From Fimbriiglobus sp. (lineage in GTDB: Bacteria; Planctomycetota; Planctomycetia; Gemmatales; Gemmataceae): a stretch of DNA of 59,991 nucleotides. The notes beneath the pieces are model-generated. The model saw only the letters and a list, made by a program, of their open reading frames with translations. It did not search any database and was not told the DNA's origin. Position numbers and translations under genes: made by a program. Positions 43,207 through 51,292 of the stretch are shown here, piece by piece; position 1 is the stretch's first letter, and the number at the start of each line of letters is the position of its first letter. The DNA lies in assembly GCA_022841795.1 (NCBI GenBank), contig JALHQU010000019.1, positions 1 to 59,991 of the forward strand. The letters run 5' to 3'.

Positions 43207-45980
43207 GGCCGTTTCCCCCTGCCCGGTCGGACACTGGCCCGTGCGTCCGCCGCCCGAAGCACGGTTTCTAGGTACGCCAGACGAAACGGCCCCAGGTTCG
43301 TCACTTCACGATCCGTTTCACCGCTGGCCGAACTAGGCGTAATGCTGGGGACGTTGCTCCCAGGCAGATCACCGAGCAAAGCAGCAACCAGAGCCGCCCA
43401 CGATGTACAGCGGCCCCAGCGGGCCGTGAACACCTTCCCATCCTCTGACCATTCGCCCTCGGCTCCGAACCGGCGGGCCCCGGTCGGCAGGGCAAGTGGC
43501 CCAGGGATCAACTCGCCCCAGCCGGGGAACTGCTCCCCCTCCTCGACGCCGAACGTGGCGTCCCGCTTGCCCGTCGCCCGCAGTACCGTCCGCACCTTGC
43601 CGTGGTGCGAGGCGATGAGGTAGACGGCGAGCCCGGTGAGCGGCGTGCCGTTCCCCTGCTGCCAATTCTGCCACGCGGCCAGGGCACTGATCGCCTCGTG
43701 GCGGAAGCCGGGCCGGAAGCGGACGTAGAGGGCCCGCTGCATGTCGGACCATTGCTCCGACGACAACTGCTCCCGCCCGGCCATCTCACGCACGTCCGGG
43801 AACTTGGCCCAGGGGCCTCCGCTCGGCATGTCGAGCTGCGTGGCGAACCCGTCGAGCAGCCGTTCGATCAGGGTGTCCGCACGGAGAGGGCAGTTGCTGA
43901 CCTTCTCTCGCAAGGCGTTCAGGTACACGCCCACGGCCCGCTCCCAACGCGGGGACGCCTTGCCCACATCGTGCCAGCGGGCCGCAACGGGCAACGCGGC
44001 CGTCCCCGGCTCGTCGGCCAGTTCAAGCTCCGCGACGAGATGTTCCGTCTCCGCGATCACGTCGTCGGTGTGGTCGGGGTGCGACACCCAGTGCGGGCCG
44101 CGACTTGCCGAATCCCCGACCAGCCGTTCGGGTGGTCGGCCGGCGGCGGTGACGGGGGCGATCTTGTTGTCCCTCGGATCATCCGTCCAGCCGAGGTCGG
44201 CCGAGTACCCGCCCTGCCCGGTCCAGAGGCGGAGCGTCATGCCCGGTCGGACATCGCCCCACCGGCGTGCCTCCCAACTGCCTTCGCCATCCCTCGCCTC
44301 CGGGTTCCACATCCGGGCCGGCCACTTGCTGCCCTTCAGGAACATCTGGAGGGAGTAGAACGGGACGGGGCAGAGTTCGTCCGCCACCGGAGCCGGTTCA
44401 TCAATCGTCGGGACGCGGGTACTCCGCCAGAAGACCTGGGCATCGACGTTCCGGTCATGGCTGCGGACGTATGGCGAGACATCGGTGAACCCGCCGGCCA
44501 GGTCGGGCTCGGTCTCGAACAGCTCCAGGAAATCGTGCGGGCGGATCACCGCGTCGTACTCGACCTTCAGGGCCACCTTACTCTCCGCCGTGTCGAGCAC
44601 GGCGTCGAGGGCCGGCCGGTACTCGGCCGGATCGTCCCCCATCTTCTCGCGGAGCGACGCCAGAAGCTGACGGGCGGTTTTCAGGTCCGACCCTTGATAC
44701 GGCCCGACCCGCTTCTCGTTCGGTGCCCCGCTCTCGTTGTCCTTCTCGCCGCTCTCACCAGGCATCCAGAACCAGGCTCTTGCGTCGGGCTGTAGTCCCT
44801 CCCGGTTCAGGCGGCCGAGTCTCTGAATCACGGACGGCCACGGGGCCACCTCGCTCCAGAGGCGAACGCTCGAAATATCGACCCCGGCCTCGACCACCTG
44901 GGTCGAAACCACGATCAGGCCGGGATGCCCCTCGGCGGCCCCGGTCTTCCCGTCTACGCGGTCGAGGAACCTCTGGAGGCCATCCATCTGTCGTTGACGG
45001 TCGGTCGGGCGGAATCGGCTATGGAGCAGTACCGTTTCCGGCGGAGGCGTCGAAGTTGACGAGGAGTTCTCGCAGATGGCCCGGTGCAGGTCGCGGGCGA
45101 CGGGAACCGTGTTCAGGATGGCGAGCGACAGCCGACCGGCCTGATGGTTGGCGTGGATGGCCCTGGCCAGTGCTTCCGTGCGGTCGGCCCCTCGGCCTGT
45201 CGGCGGATTCCAGAACTCGATGGACTTGTGGGCTTTGATCCGTGTCTTGACAGCCGGTTCGTTCTTCTCTGCGGGCTTCAGGTCGAAGCGTCTGTCCGGC
45301 TCGATCTTGCCGATGCCATGATCCTGTCGATCCCGCGTGCCAAAGAGCGAGTCACCGAGCGTCGCTGACATCCAGAGGAAGTGACACAGCTTGGCGGGCT
45401 TCCAGTAGTGCTTCTGGAAGGCGTCCACCTGGACCGTGGTCGCCAGCCCGGAGCCCATCAACTGCACCTCGTCCATGACCCAAAGGCAGTCGTTCCCGAG
45501 CAGGCCGAAGTGCATCGGCCAGCGATACCGGCTTCGCACCCCGTACCCACGATTCAGCAGCCGGGACAGGAGCATGTCCTGTGTGCCGACGAGGACGGCC
45601 TCTCTCTCCGGGTGAACGTCCCAGTCGTCGGCCGGCTCGCCGCCCATGAGGACGTGAACGGCGGGAGTACGCGGAACACAGCCAGCCACCCGCAGGTTGT
45701 CGATCCAACTGCGGACGGCCCTCTCGGTCTGCACGACCAGTGTCCGCATCGGCAGGCAGTACACCAGCCGGCGGGGCGGCCGTGAGAGAGCGTGATCACC
45801 GAGCCGCCGCCACAGCCAGGTCAGGACGACAGCGGCCGTTTTGCCGAGGCCGGTCGGCACGTCGAGGACATCGGGGAGCGGATTCTGTTCGGCGAGGCGG
45901 GTCTGGTAGCGGTACGGGTCAGTGCCGACGGTCGCGGCACGGAAGAACGACTCGAATGTGTTGAGTGAAGCAGGCGGCAT
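43203..45980 (-). CDS. cas3: Type I-G Cas3 helicase-nuclease (helicase first, HD last)
   Basis: The 925-aa protein has Walker A TGLGKT (43-48), DExH box VMDEVQLM (170-173), motif III SATLGD, motif VI QRLGRLNREG and, at the C-terminus, the HD nuclease motif RWHDVGKASPRW (about residue 668) with a later ASHHGK. The order helicase then HD is that of type I-G Cas3. It degrades DNA recruited by Cascade. The start is set at 45980; a GTG at 46004 would add 8 residues. It is the first gene of the operon. The adjoining 45981-46240 has only a doubtful 36-codon ORF at 46071. Confidence 0.92.
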   Translation of the reverse strand: MPPASLNTFESFFRAATVGTDPYRYQTRLAEQNPLPDVLDVPTGLGKTAAVVLTWLWRRLGDHALSRPPRRLVYCLPMRTLVVQTERAVRSWIDNLRVAGCVPRTPAVHVLMGGEPADDWDVHPEREAVLVGTQDMLLSRLLNRGYGVRSRYRWPMHFGLLGNDCLWVMDEVQLMGSGLATTVQVDAFQKHYWKPAKLCHFLWMSATLGDSLFGTRDRQDHGIGKIEPDRRFDLKPAEKNEPAVKTRIKAHKSIEFWNPPTGRGADRTEALARAIHANHQAGRLSLAILNTVPVARDLHRAICENSSSTSTPPPETVLLHSRFRPTDRQRQMDGLQRFLDRVDGKTGAAEGHPGLIVVSTQVVEAGVDISSVRLWSEVAPWPSVIQRLGRLNREGLQPDARAWFWMPGESGEKDNESGAPNEKRVGPYQGSDLKTARQLLASLREKMGDDPAEYRPALDAVLDTAESKVALKVEYDAVIRPHDFLELFETEPDLAGGFTDVSPYVRSHDRNVDAQVFWRSTRVPTIDEPAPVADELCPVPFYSLQMFLKGSKWPARMWNPEARDGEGSWEARRWGDVRPGMTLRLWTGQGGYSADLGWTDDPRDNKIAPVTAAGRPPERLVGDSASRGPHWVSHPDHTDDVIAETEHLVAELELADEPGTAALPVAARWHDVGKASPRWERAVGVYLNALREKVSNCPLRADTLIERLLDGFATQLDMPSGGPWAKFPDVREMAGREQLSSEQWSDMQRALYVRFRPGFRHEAISALAAWQNWQQGNGTPLTGLAVYLIASHHGKVRTVLRATGKRDATFGVEEGEQFPGWGELIPGPLALPTGARRFGAEGEWSEDGKVFTARWGRCTSWAALVAALLGDLPGSNVPSITPSSASGETDREVTNLGPFRLAYLETVLRAADARASVRPGRGKRP

Positions 45981-46240
45981 CGGCCGGAACCTAGGCCCTG
46001 ACACCGGACACGCCGGAGTGCGCGAAAGGTGTTTGGAAGGATAGTTGAACGAGGTGGATGGTAGCCGTCAATGTACGTGGCGGTGATCGTCACGCACACC
46101 CCGAATACCGGCGGCAACACGGTCCAATCCGCCGCGGACGGAACGACGCTGAGGGTCAACACCACCAAAGCCGATACCTAGGACGAGGCCATCCCGTCGG
46201 GGCCGTTGCCGGTCACATAGCTAATCAACGAGGCACGTAT

Positions 46241-46259
46241 CGATTTAGCCGCTAAATCG
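46241..46259. other. Perfect 19-bp palindrome after rep gene
   Basis: CGATTTAGCCGCTAAATCG has perfect 9-bp arms around a central C. It lies 18 bp beyond the stop of the rep gene, in an AT-richer patch between rep and cas3. It could be a terminator for rep (no clear U tract), a recombination site or a protein-binding site. Confidence 0.5.
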
Positions 46260-46276
46260 GGTATCCCGTTGTTTCG

Positions 46277-47533
46277 TCAGACGGTTAGCCGGACACCGGC
46301 CTCTACCGCGATGTCCTTGAGGATCTTGGTCAGCAGCCCGCCCGGGTTCTCCACCCGGCCGGCCCGTTGGGCTTCCTTGAGAAGCCCGATGGCCCGATCG
46401 ACCGGCCCGGTACCGAGCCGTTCGACGCACAGCGTCCACCAGCGGCGACCGGACTCGCCGTCCACGGCGGCGATGATCCGCTCCACCTGGTAGTGAGTTT
46501 GCCCCAACCGGCGTGCCGCGGCGGCCGGGATGCGTGCAGTCCCCTCGCCTCGCCGAAAGACCGCCCACCAGGTGCCGTCGGGGCCTCGCTCGGCCCGGTG
46601 TGCTGCCAGAATTGGCAGGCCGGCACGCAGCAACCGGTCCACCGCCCGGCCGAGTACTTTCCGGGCGTCGGCGGGCGAGCGGGTTTCGACCGGCAGTACC
46701 CGGGCCAGGTCCGCGACCCGGCGGCGGTGGACGGTCTGGTAGGTGAACATCTTGGCGAGGTAGACCGCCAGCCGCTGGGCGAGCGGCGGTAGCCGGTGGA
46801 ACAGCTCGCCCTCGAACCCGAGCCGGAAGAGCCCGCGGGCGTGCAGCGCGGCCCGGAACGTGGGGCTCAGTTCAATTTGTCCATGCGGCCGCTCCCCCGC
46901 CCCGTCGCCGGGCCCGGCCTTGAAGTACCGGACGGCCCCGAACAGCCGCCAGTCCATGTCCACGTAGGCGCGGCGGTGGGCGTCCCAGTAGGCGTTCCTG
47001 CAACTGAAGTCATACCCCCGCAGGACGGCAAAGTCCCGTCGGATCCGGTCGTAATCCTTCTTCGACGGGTTCCGCTCCCCGCGGCGGAGGAACAGCGACC
47101 GCAGCGTGCCGAACTGGATGGCCGGGGCCCGGCCGCCCTGCTCGGCGTAGAGCTGGAGCAGGTCGAAGAGCAGGGCGTGGGCGGTCGCCCCGCCGACCCC
47201 GAGCCGGCCGGGGTAGGCGGTCCAGGTGCGGGCGACCGGCCGGCCGTCCTTGCCGCGGATCGTGTCGGTGTGTGTGAGCGGGGCGTGCCGGTCGCGGGCC
47301 GGCCGCTTGGCGAACGAGAACAGCGGGAACTCGGCCAGGTCGAAGTCGTACACCGCCGGGCGGGTGTGCGACAGCGGGCTTGCGGGGACAACAACCGGGT
47401 CGGTGGTCGGCTCGGTCGCGGGGGACTCCGGCCCGACTTCAAGCGTGCCCTTTCGAACCTTCGCCATCAGGCGGGCGAGCACGTCGCCGACCGGCTCCGC
47501 CCCGCCCCGTTTATTGCATTGATCTTTATTCAT
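46277..47533 (-). CDS. Plasmid replication initiator protein (RepA-like)
   Basis: The 418-aa product starts MNKDQCNKRGG after GGAAAGAGAAG. The core has RLGVGGATAHALLFDLLQLYAEQGG, FGTLRSLFLRRGERNPSKKDYDRIRRDFAVLRGYDFSCRNAYWD and LPPLAQRLAVYLAKMF, consistent with the replication initiator protein A group (winged-helix initiators). A longer in-frame start at 47680 would translate the iterons into a repeated FVLSVP peptide, so it is rejected. It is preceded by iterons and by a small DNA-binding gene and parA on the same strand, a complete minimal replicon. Confidence 0.78.
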   Translation of the reverse strand: MNKDQCNKRGGAEPVGDVLARLMAKVRKGTLEVGPESPATEPTTDPVVVPASPLSHTRPAVYDFDLAEFPLFSFAKRPARDRHAPLTHTDTIRGKDGRPVARTWTAYPGRLGVGGATAHALLFDLLQLYAEQGGRAPAIQFGTLRSLFLRRGERNPSKKDYDRIRRDFAVLRGYDFSCRNAYWDAHRRAYVDMDWRLFGAVRYFKAGPGDGAGERPHGQIELSPTFRAALHARGLFRLGFEGELFHRLPPLAQRLAVYLAKMFTYQTVHRRRVADLARVLPVETRSPADARKVLGRAVDRLLRAGLPILAAHRAERGPDGTWWAVFRRGEGTARIPAAAARRLGQTHYQVERIIAAVDGESGRRWWTLCVERLGTGPVDRAIGLLKEAQRAGRVENPGGLLTKILKDIAVEAGVRLTV

Positions 47534-47587
47534 TCTTCTCTTTCCGTGCCCGGTTCGCTTGGGATGCCGGACGGTTACCAGTCGGTT

Positions 47588-47672
47588 CGGGACCGAAAGC
47601 ACGAACCGTATGCCCGGCCCCGGGACCGAAAGCACGAACGCCCTCCGGGTGTCCGGGACCGAAAGCACGAAC
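47588..47672. repeat. Three iterons upstream of rep (candidate replication origin)
   Basis: The 19-mer CGGGACCGAAAGCACGAAC occurs identically at 47588-47606, 47621-47639 and 47654-47672, a period of exactly 33 bp (about three helical turns). They fill the 147-bp gap between the small partner gene and rep. An AT-rich run (TTTATTGCATTGATCTTTATTCA, about 47510-47532) lies at the rep start. This is the arrangement of an iteron-controlled plasmid origin. Confidence 0.85.
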
Positions 47673-47680
47673 CCCGGCAC

Positions 47681-47998
47681 TCACCCGCACCGGTAGCGGC
47701 CGATCAGGTTGTCCAGGTGCGGGGCCTCCCGCAACTGGTCGATGGCCAGTCGGACCAGCTCCTCGATCGTCAGTTTCGGGGCCCTGGGGTGCCGGCGGTG
47801 ATACGTCCGGGCTTGCTCCTGGAGCCAGTCGAGTTGGTCCGTCCGCACCCGGGTCGTCAGCTTGCACGTCCCGGCAGACGGCTCCTGACAACCGGGTAGG
47901 TTATGGCCGCCGAGCAGGTCGGCGGCGCGGGCGGCGGTGTCGGCCCGCCGCGGGGCGGCGAGCGGGACGGAGGTGCGGATCTGCTCGCGGTTACTCAT
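47681..47998 (-). CDS. Small ribbon-helix-helix-like DNA-binding protein beside parA
   Basis: The 105-aa protein has a variable N-terminus and a C-terminal CKLTTRVRTDQLDWLQEQAR, then APKLTIEELVRLAIDQL. This strand-helix-helix layout is typical of ribbon-helix-helix proteins such as ParG or CopG. It starts inside the end of parA (8-bp overlap). Its likely role is as partition partner or repressor that binds the nearby centromere or operator; the target site is not identified. The iterons start directly downstream of its stop. Confidence 0.65.
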   Translation of the reverse strand: MSNREQIRTSVPLAAPRRADTAARAADLLGGHNLPGCQEPSAGTCKLTTRVRTDQLDWLQEQARTYHRRHPRAPKLTIEELVRLAIDQLREAPHLDNLIGRYRCG

Positions 47999-48767
47999 GT
48001 GCCATCACCTCCTCGGTTAACCCGGTCAGTTCGCCTGCCGCACGAGTGGCCGTACCGGCCGGGTGCCGGGCCGCGTAGTCGAACACCGTCTCCCCGTTCG
48101 CCCGGGCCTTCGGGAACGCCTCCGACTTGTGCACGTTGGTCCGGAACACGGCGTCCCCGAGCGGGGCGAGTTGGGCGTCGAGCCAGTCGTTGAGCACCCG
48201 CCGCCGCGGGTCCACCTGGGTGACGACCACCCGGCAGAACCCGGCCGGGTCCACCTCCGGGCGGTGCTGGAGGTAGGTGCGGACCGCGCGGAACGTCCGC
48301 TCCAGGCTCTTGACCGACTCGGCGTCGGCGTCGCACGGCAGGATCGCCCGGTCGGCCGCCATCACGGCGTTCAGGGTGACCAGGTCCAGGCTCGGCGGGG
48401 TGTCGATCACCACCGCGTCGTAGTCGGCCCGCAGGTCGGACAGGGCCAGCCGGAGGGCCGTCGCCCGGTGCGGCAGGCGGGCGAACGCGGCCGGGTCGAG
48501 GCCGGGGTCGCCGGGGGCGACGAACAGGTTCGCCGTCGGGGCTGGGAGTATCACCTCGGCGAGCCGCCGGGCGGCGACCGCGTCGGCGAGTGGGATCAGG
48601 TCGGCCGGCGGGTTGACCCCGAGCCCGGGGGCGACCGGGCCTTGCGGGTCGAGGTCGATGATCAGGGTCCGGTGGCCGGCCCTGGCGAGGCCGGCGGCGA
48701 GGTGGATGGCGGTGGTCGTCTTGGCGACCCCGCCCTTCTGTTGGGTGATGGCGATCGTGGTGGTCAT
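47991..48767 (-). CDS. parA: ParA-family partition ATPase
   Basis: The 258-aa protein begins MTTTIAITQQKGGVAKTTTA, with the deviant Walker A KGGVAKTT at residues 11-18. Walker A' VVIDTPPSLDLVT and a late VVVTQVDPRRRVLNDW are typical. It is a short Walker-type ParA without an N-terminal DNA-binding domain. It overlaps the small partner gene by 8 bp. A ParB-type gene lies 9 kb away (57364). Confidence 0.92.
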   Translation of the reverse strand: MTTTIAITQQKGGVAKTTTAIHLAAGLARAGHRTLIIDLDPQGPVAPGLGVNPPADLIPLADAVAARRLAEVILPAPTANLFVAPGDPGLDPAAFARLPHRATALRLALSDLRADYDAVVIDTPPSLDLVTLNAVMAADRAILPCDADAESVKSLERTFRAVRTYLQHRPEVDPAGFCRVVVTQVDPRRRVLNDWLDAQLAPLGDAVFRTNVHKSEAFPKARANGETVFDYAARHPAGTATRAAGELTGLTEEVMAHE

Positions 48768-48899
48768 GGTCCTCCGTGTGGTCCGTCAGCCGGCCGGGGT
48801 CCGCCCGGCCGTCACCCGGCAGCCTGCCACACTTCGGACAACGATCGCAAGCGGTTCGACGGGGTTGCCGCGGGGCACCCGCCAGCCGGCCGGTCCCCG

Positions 48900-48923
48900 G
48901 CCGGAATCCGGCCGGATTCCGGC
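48900..48923. promoter_or_regulatory. 24-bp perfect palindrome upstream of parA
   Basis: A perfect 24-bp palindrome centred on CCGGCCGG, with GGAATCC/GGATTCC arms, lies about 130 bp upstream of parA. It could be a partition site or operator. The surrounding 48768-49220 holds no convincing gene. A GC-rich hairpin with GGACCCC/GGGGTCC arms at 49048-49081 may terminate transcription. Confidence 0.45.
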
Positions 48924-49220
48924 GGTTTGTGTGGCCCCCCGGGACCGTGCTACGCTGGGATCGCCCGGTGAAACGGAGGCGGGCTCTGCGGGGACGCAAC
49001 CCGCCGAGGGATAGCCGGGCCGACGGTGCGTCGATGGACGCGTCGGGACCCCGGCGGACGGCAACGCCCGTCGGGGTCCTTCGGTTGTTCAGGCTTTGCG
49101 AGGTGTGCCTTCAAACACCCGCACCCTTCACGCCGACGGGGGCGGGCCGGTCCGGGGTATCCACGGGTGAGCGGGGCGGGGCCGACCGGAGCCACGCAGC
49201 GAATCTTGTGGGTAACCCGG

Positions 49221-50399
49221 TCAGTTTTCGCCGGCCGGGGTCGGCCGGGCGGCCAGGGCCTGGCGGGTGCGCTCGACCTCCCGCCGCAGCTCCTCGGCCG
49301 GCGGCAGGGCGGTCAGGTAGCGGGAGGCGAACACCTGGGCGTTGATCCCGCCCATCGCGTACTTCACGACGGTGTCGCTCTTCTCCGAGCACAGGATGAT
49401 CCCGATCGGGTCGTTCTCCCCCGGCTCGGTCAGGTGTTCCCTTGCGTAGTTCAGGTACAGGTTCATCTGCCCGGCGTCGGCGTGGGTGAACTTCCCCACC
49501 TTCAGGTCCAGGACGACCAGGGCCTTCAGCCGCCGGTGGAACAGGAGCAGGTCCATCTTGTACCAGACGGTGTCGATCAGGATCCGCTTCTGCCGGGCGA
49601 CGAACGCGAACCCGTTGCCCAGCTCCAGCAGGAACTGCTCCAGGTGCTTGACGAGGGCGTCCTCCAGGTCGGTCTCGGCGTACTCGTCCTTCAGGTCCAG
49701 GAACTCCAGCAGGTACGGGTCGCGGACGGCGTCGGTGACGGCGACCACGTCCCCGGGCTTCGGCTCCCGGCCGCGGCGGAGCATCCCGGCCTTGTCCCGG
49801 GAGTGGGCGAGCCGCTCGTAGAACTGGGTGGCGATCTGGCGGTCGAGCTGGCGGACCGACCACCCGCCGCGGACGGCCTCCTCCTCGTAGAACGCCCGGG
49901 CGTGGGGGTCCTCGACCGACATCAGCCGGACGTAATGGGACCACGGGAGCGGGAACGCGTCGATCAGGCCGGCCATTCCGGGCGGGGTCGGGACGGCCGG
50001 TACACCCGACGGTTGCTCCGCGACGGGGAGCCGGACCCGGGCGGCGAATTTGGCCGACGGTGTCGGCCAAATCTCCCAGTCCAGGTAGAACGCCCGCATC
50101 TTCCGCAGCCCGCGGGCCGAGAACCCGCGGCCGAACGTCCTCGACAGGTCGGTCCCCAGCCGGGCGAGCAGGGCGTCCCCGTACCCGGCCCGGGTCTGTC
50201 CGTGCTGTTCGTGCTCGACGAGCCGCCGGCCGACCTCCCAGTAGGCGGCGGTGAGCACGGCGTTGACCGCCCGGGCGGCGGCGGCGCGGGCCTGGTCGAG
50301 CAACTCGGCGATCCCGGTCCGGAACGCGTCGTACCCGGCGTCCGCCGGGACGACGGCGGGCTTCGGGGCGGGGTGCCGGGTCTTCTTCGGGCGGGTCAT
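49221..50399 (-). CDS. DUF1016 (YhcG-type) PDDEXK nuclease-domain protein
   Basis: The 392-aa protein has an N-terminal helical domain (ARAVNAVLTAAYWEVGRRLVEHEQHG, then SRTFGRGFSARGLRKMRAFY) and a C-terminal PDDEXK nuclease fold (GFAFVARQKRILIDTVWYKMDLLLFHRRLKALVVLDLKVGKF), where D in YKMDL and the LDLK motif are the active-site residues. The family is common on mobile elements. The ATG at 50399 has AGGAG and overlaps the stop of a small upstream gene by ATGA. It may act in DNA processing or defence; the exact role is unknown. Confidence 0.88.
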   Translation of the reverse strand: MTRPKKTRHPAPKPAVVPADAGYDAFRTGIAELLDQARAAAARAVNAVLTAAYWEVGRRLVEHEQHGQTRAGYGDALLARLGTDLSRTFGRGFSARGLRKMRAFYLDWEIWPTPSAKFAARVRLPVAEQPSGVPAVPTPPGMAGLIDAFPLPWSHYVRLMSVEDPHARAFYEEEAVRGGWSVRQLDRQIATQFYERLAHSRDKAGMLRRGREPKPGDVVAVTDAVRDPYLLEFLDLKDEYAETDLEDALVKHLEQFLLELGNGFAFVARQKRILIDTVWYKMDLLLFHRRLKALVVLDLKVGKFTHADAGQMNLYLNYAREHLTEPGENDPIGIILCSEKSDTVVKYAMGGINAQVFASRYLTALPPAEELRREVERTRQALAARPTPAGEN

Positions 50400-50665
50400 G
50401 GTAGTCTCCTGGGCCGCCACCATAGCCGGTCGGCCCGGATCCGGGCAACCGCTGTCGAGCCGCGCGGCGGCCGGGAGCGGGGCGGGGGCGGCATGATCAA
50501 CTCTTCCGACCAGTCCTCCGGTTCGGGGTCCGTGGGCGTCGGCGGGGGTGGAAGCGGAATCAGGGGCGGGACGATCAGTTCCTCCAACCAGTTCGCCGGC
50601 CCGGGGTCGGCCGGAATCGCCGGGGGTGGGGGCGTGGGCTTTGTCTTCTTCTTGCGGGCGATCAT
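50396..50665 (-). CDS. Small proline-rich protein coupled to the DUF1016 gene
   Basis: The 89-residue product starts MIARKKKTKPTPPPPA after AAGGAG. Two related units follow: GPANWLEELIVPP and EPEDWSEELIMPP, each with a W-x-EELI-x-PP core. The tail is basic. Its stop overlaps the nuclease start (ATGA), so the two are translationally coupled. Low-complexity composition leaves some doubt that it is translated. Confidence 0.45.
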   Translation of the reverse strand: MIARKKKTKPTPPPPAIPADPGPANWLEELIVPPLIPLPPPPTPTDPEPEDWSEELIMPPPPRSRPPRGSTAVARIRADRLWWRPRRLP

Positions 50666-50856
50666 GGTGGTCTCCTTCGTCGGTTGTCGCGGACGGCCCG
50701 GTCCATCGAACACCGGAGCCATGCCTCGGAAAATCCCGGGGGTCTCGGGGGCGGAGCCCCCGGCCCTGGTTCGGGTTATCGGTAAGGGGGGCGGGGTGCT
50801 GAAGGAACCGTCGCAAGAACCGGCCCGGGCGTCCGTGCCTGGGCCGTGGGGAACAC

Positions 50857-51207
50857 TCAGAACGGGATGTCGTCACCGTCCGCGGGCGGCGGGGTGCCGT
50901 CCGGGGCCGGGGTCGGTTGCTGCTGCTGGCGGAAGATCCACAGGGCGGCCTCCTCGCACAGCTTGGCGGCCGGCAGCAGGTCGTCCCGGTTCAGACTCGG
51001 TGACGCCTTCCAGCCGTCGTCCGTCTTGTACAGCCGGGTCAGCTTGACGCTGTACCACGGCCCGGTGTCGGACTCGTTCTTCCAGACCGAGCACCGGACC
51101 CGCCCGAGCCGCAACTCGTGGACCGGGCGGTCCCCCGTCGCGGGCGTCTCGGGGGTGGTCGTCGGGGCCTCCGCCGGTCGGGGCGGGGCAGTCTTCGTCC
51201 TGGCCAT
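50857..51207 (-). CDS. Small protein with SSB-like C-terminal tip
   Basis: The 116-aa product has a disordered Pro/Thr N-terminus, a compact central domain (RVRCSVWKNESDTGPWYSVKLTRLY, LPAAKLCEEAALWIFRQQ) and a Gln/Pro linker ending in DGDDIPF. The last residues match the SSB acidic C-terminal peptide (DDDIPF) that docks replication and repair proteins. The central domain is not an obvious OB fold. It lies between the nuclease and DUF932 genes and may be a plasmid single-strand-DNA or SSB-partner-interacting protein. Confidence 0.7.
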   Translation of the reverse strand: MARTKTAPPRPAEAPTTTPETPATGDRPVHELRLGRVRCSVWKNESDTGPWYSVKLTRLYKTDDGWKASPSLNRDDLLPAAKLCEEAALWIFRQQQQPTPAPDGTPPPADGDDIPF

Positions 51208-51292
51208 CGTCGCGTCCTCCGTCGTGAGCGGGGTCCGGCTCGCCTCGCAGCCAGCCGGACCCCTGGGAATGAAAACCTGTCACAGTTCGTGG

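Noticed and set aside
46071-46181. 36-codon ORF between cas3 and rep
   Set aside because: No good ribosome site, Thr/Ala/Asn-rich sequence without recognisable features; could be a relic but cannot be supported.
46004-49220. Possible CRISPR array upstream of cas3
   Set aside because: The only regular repeats are the three 19-mer iterons at a 33-bp period. The 14-bp intervals are too short for spacers and the repeats lie directly before rep.
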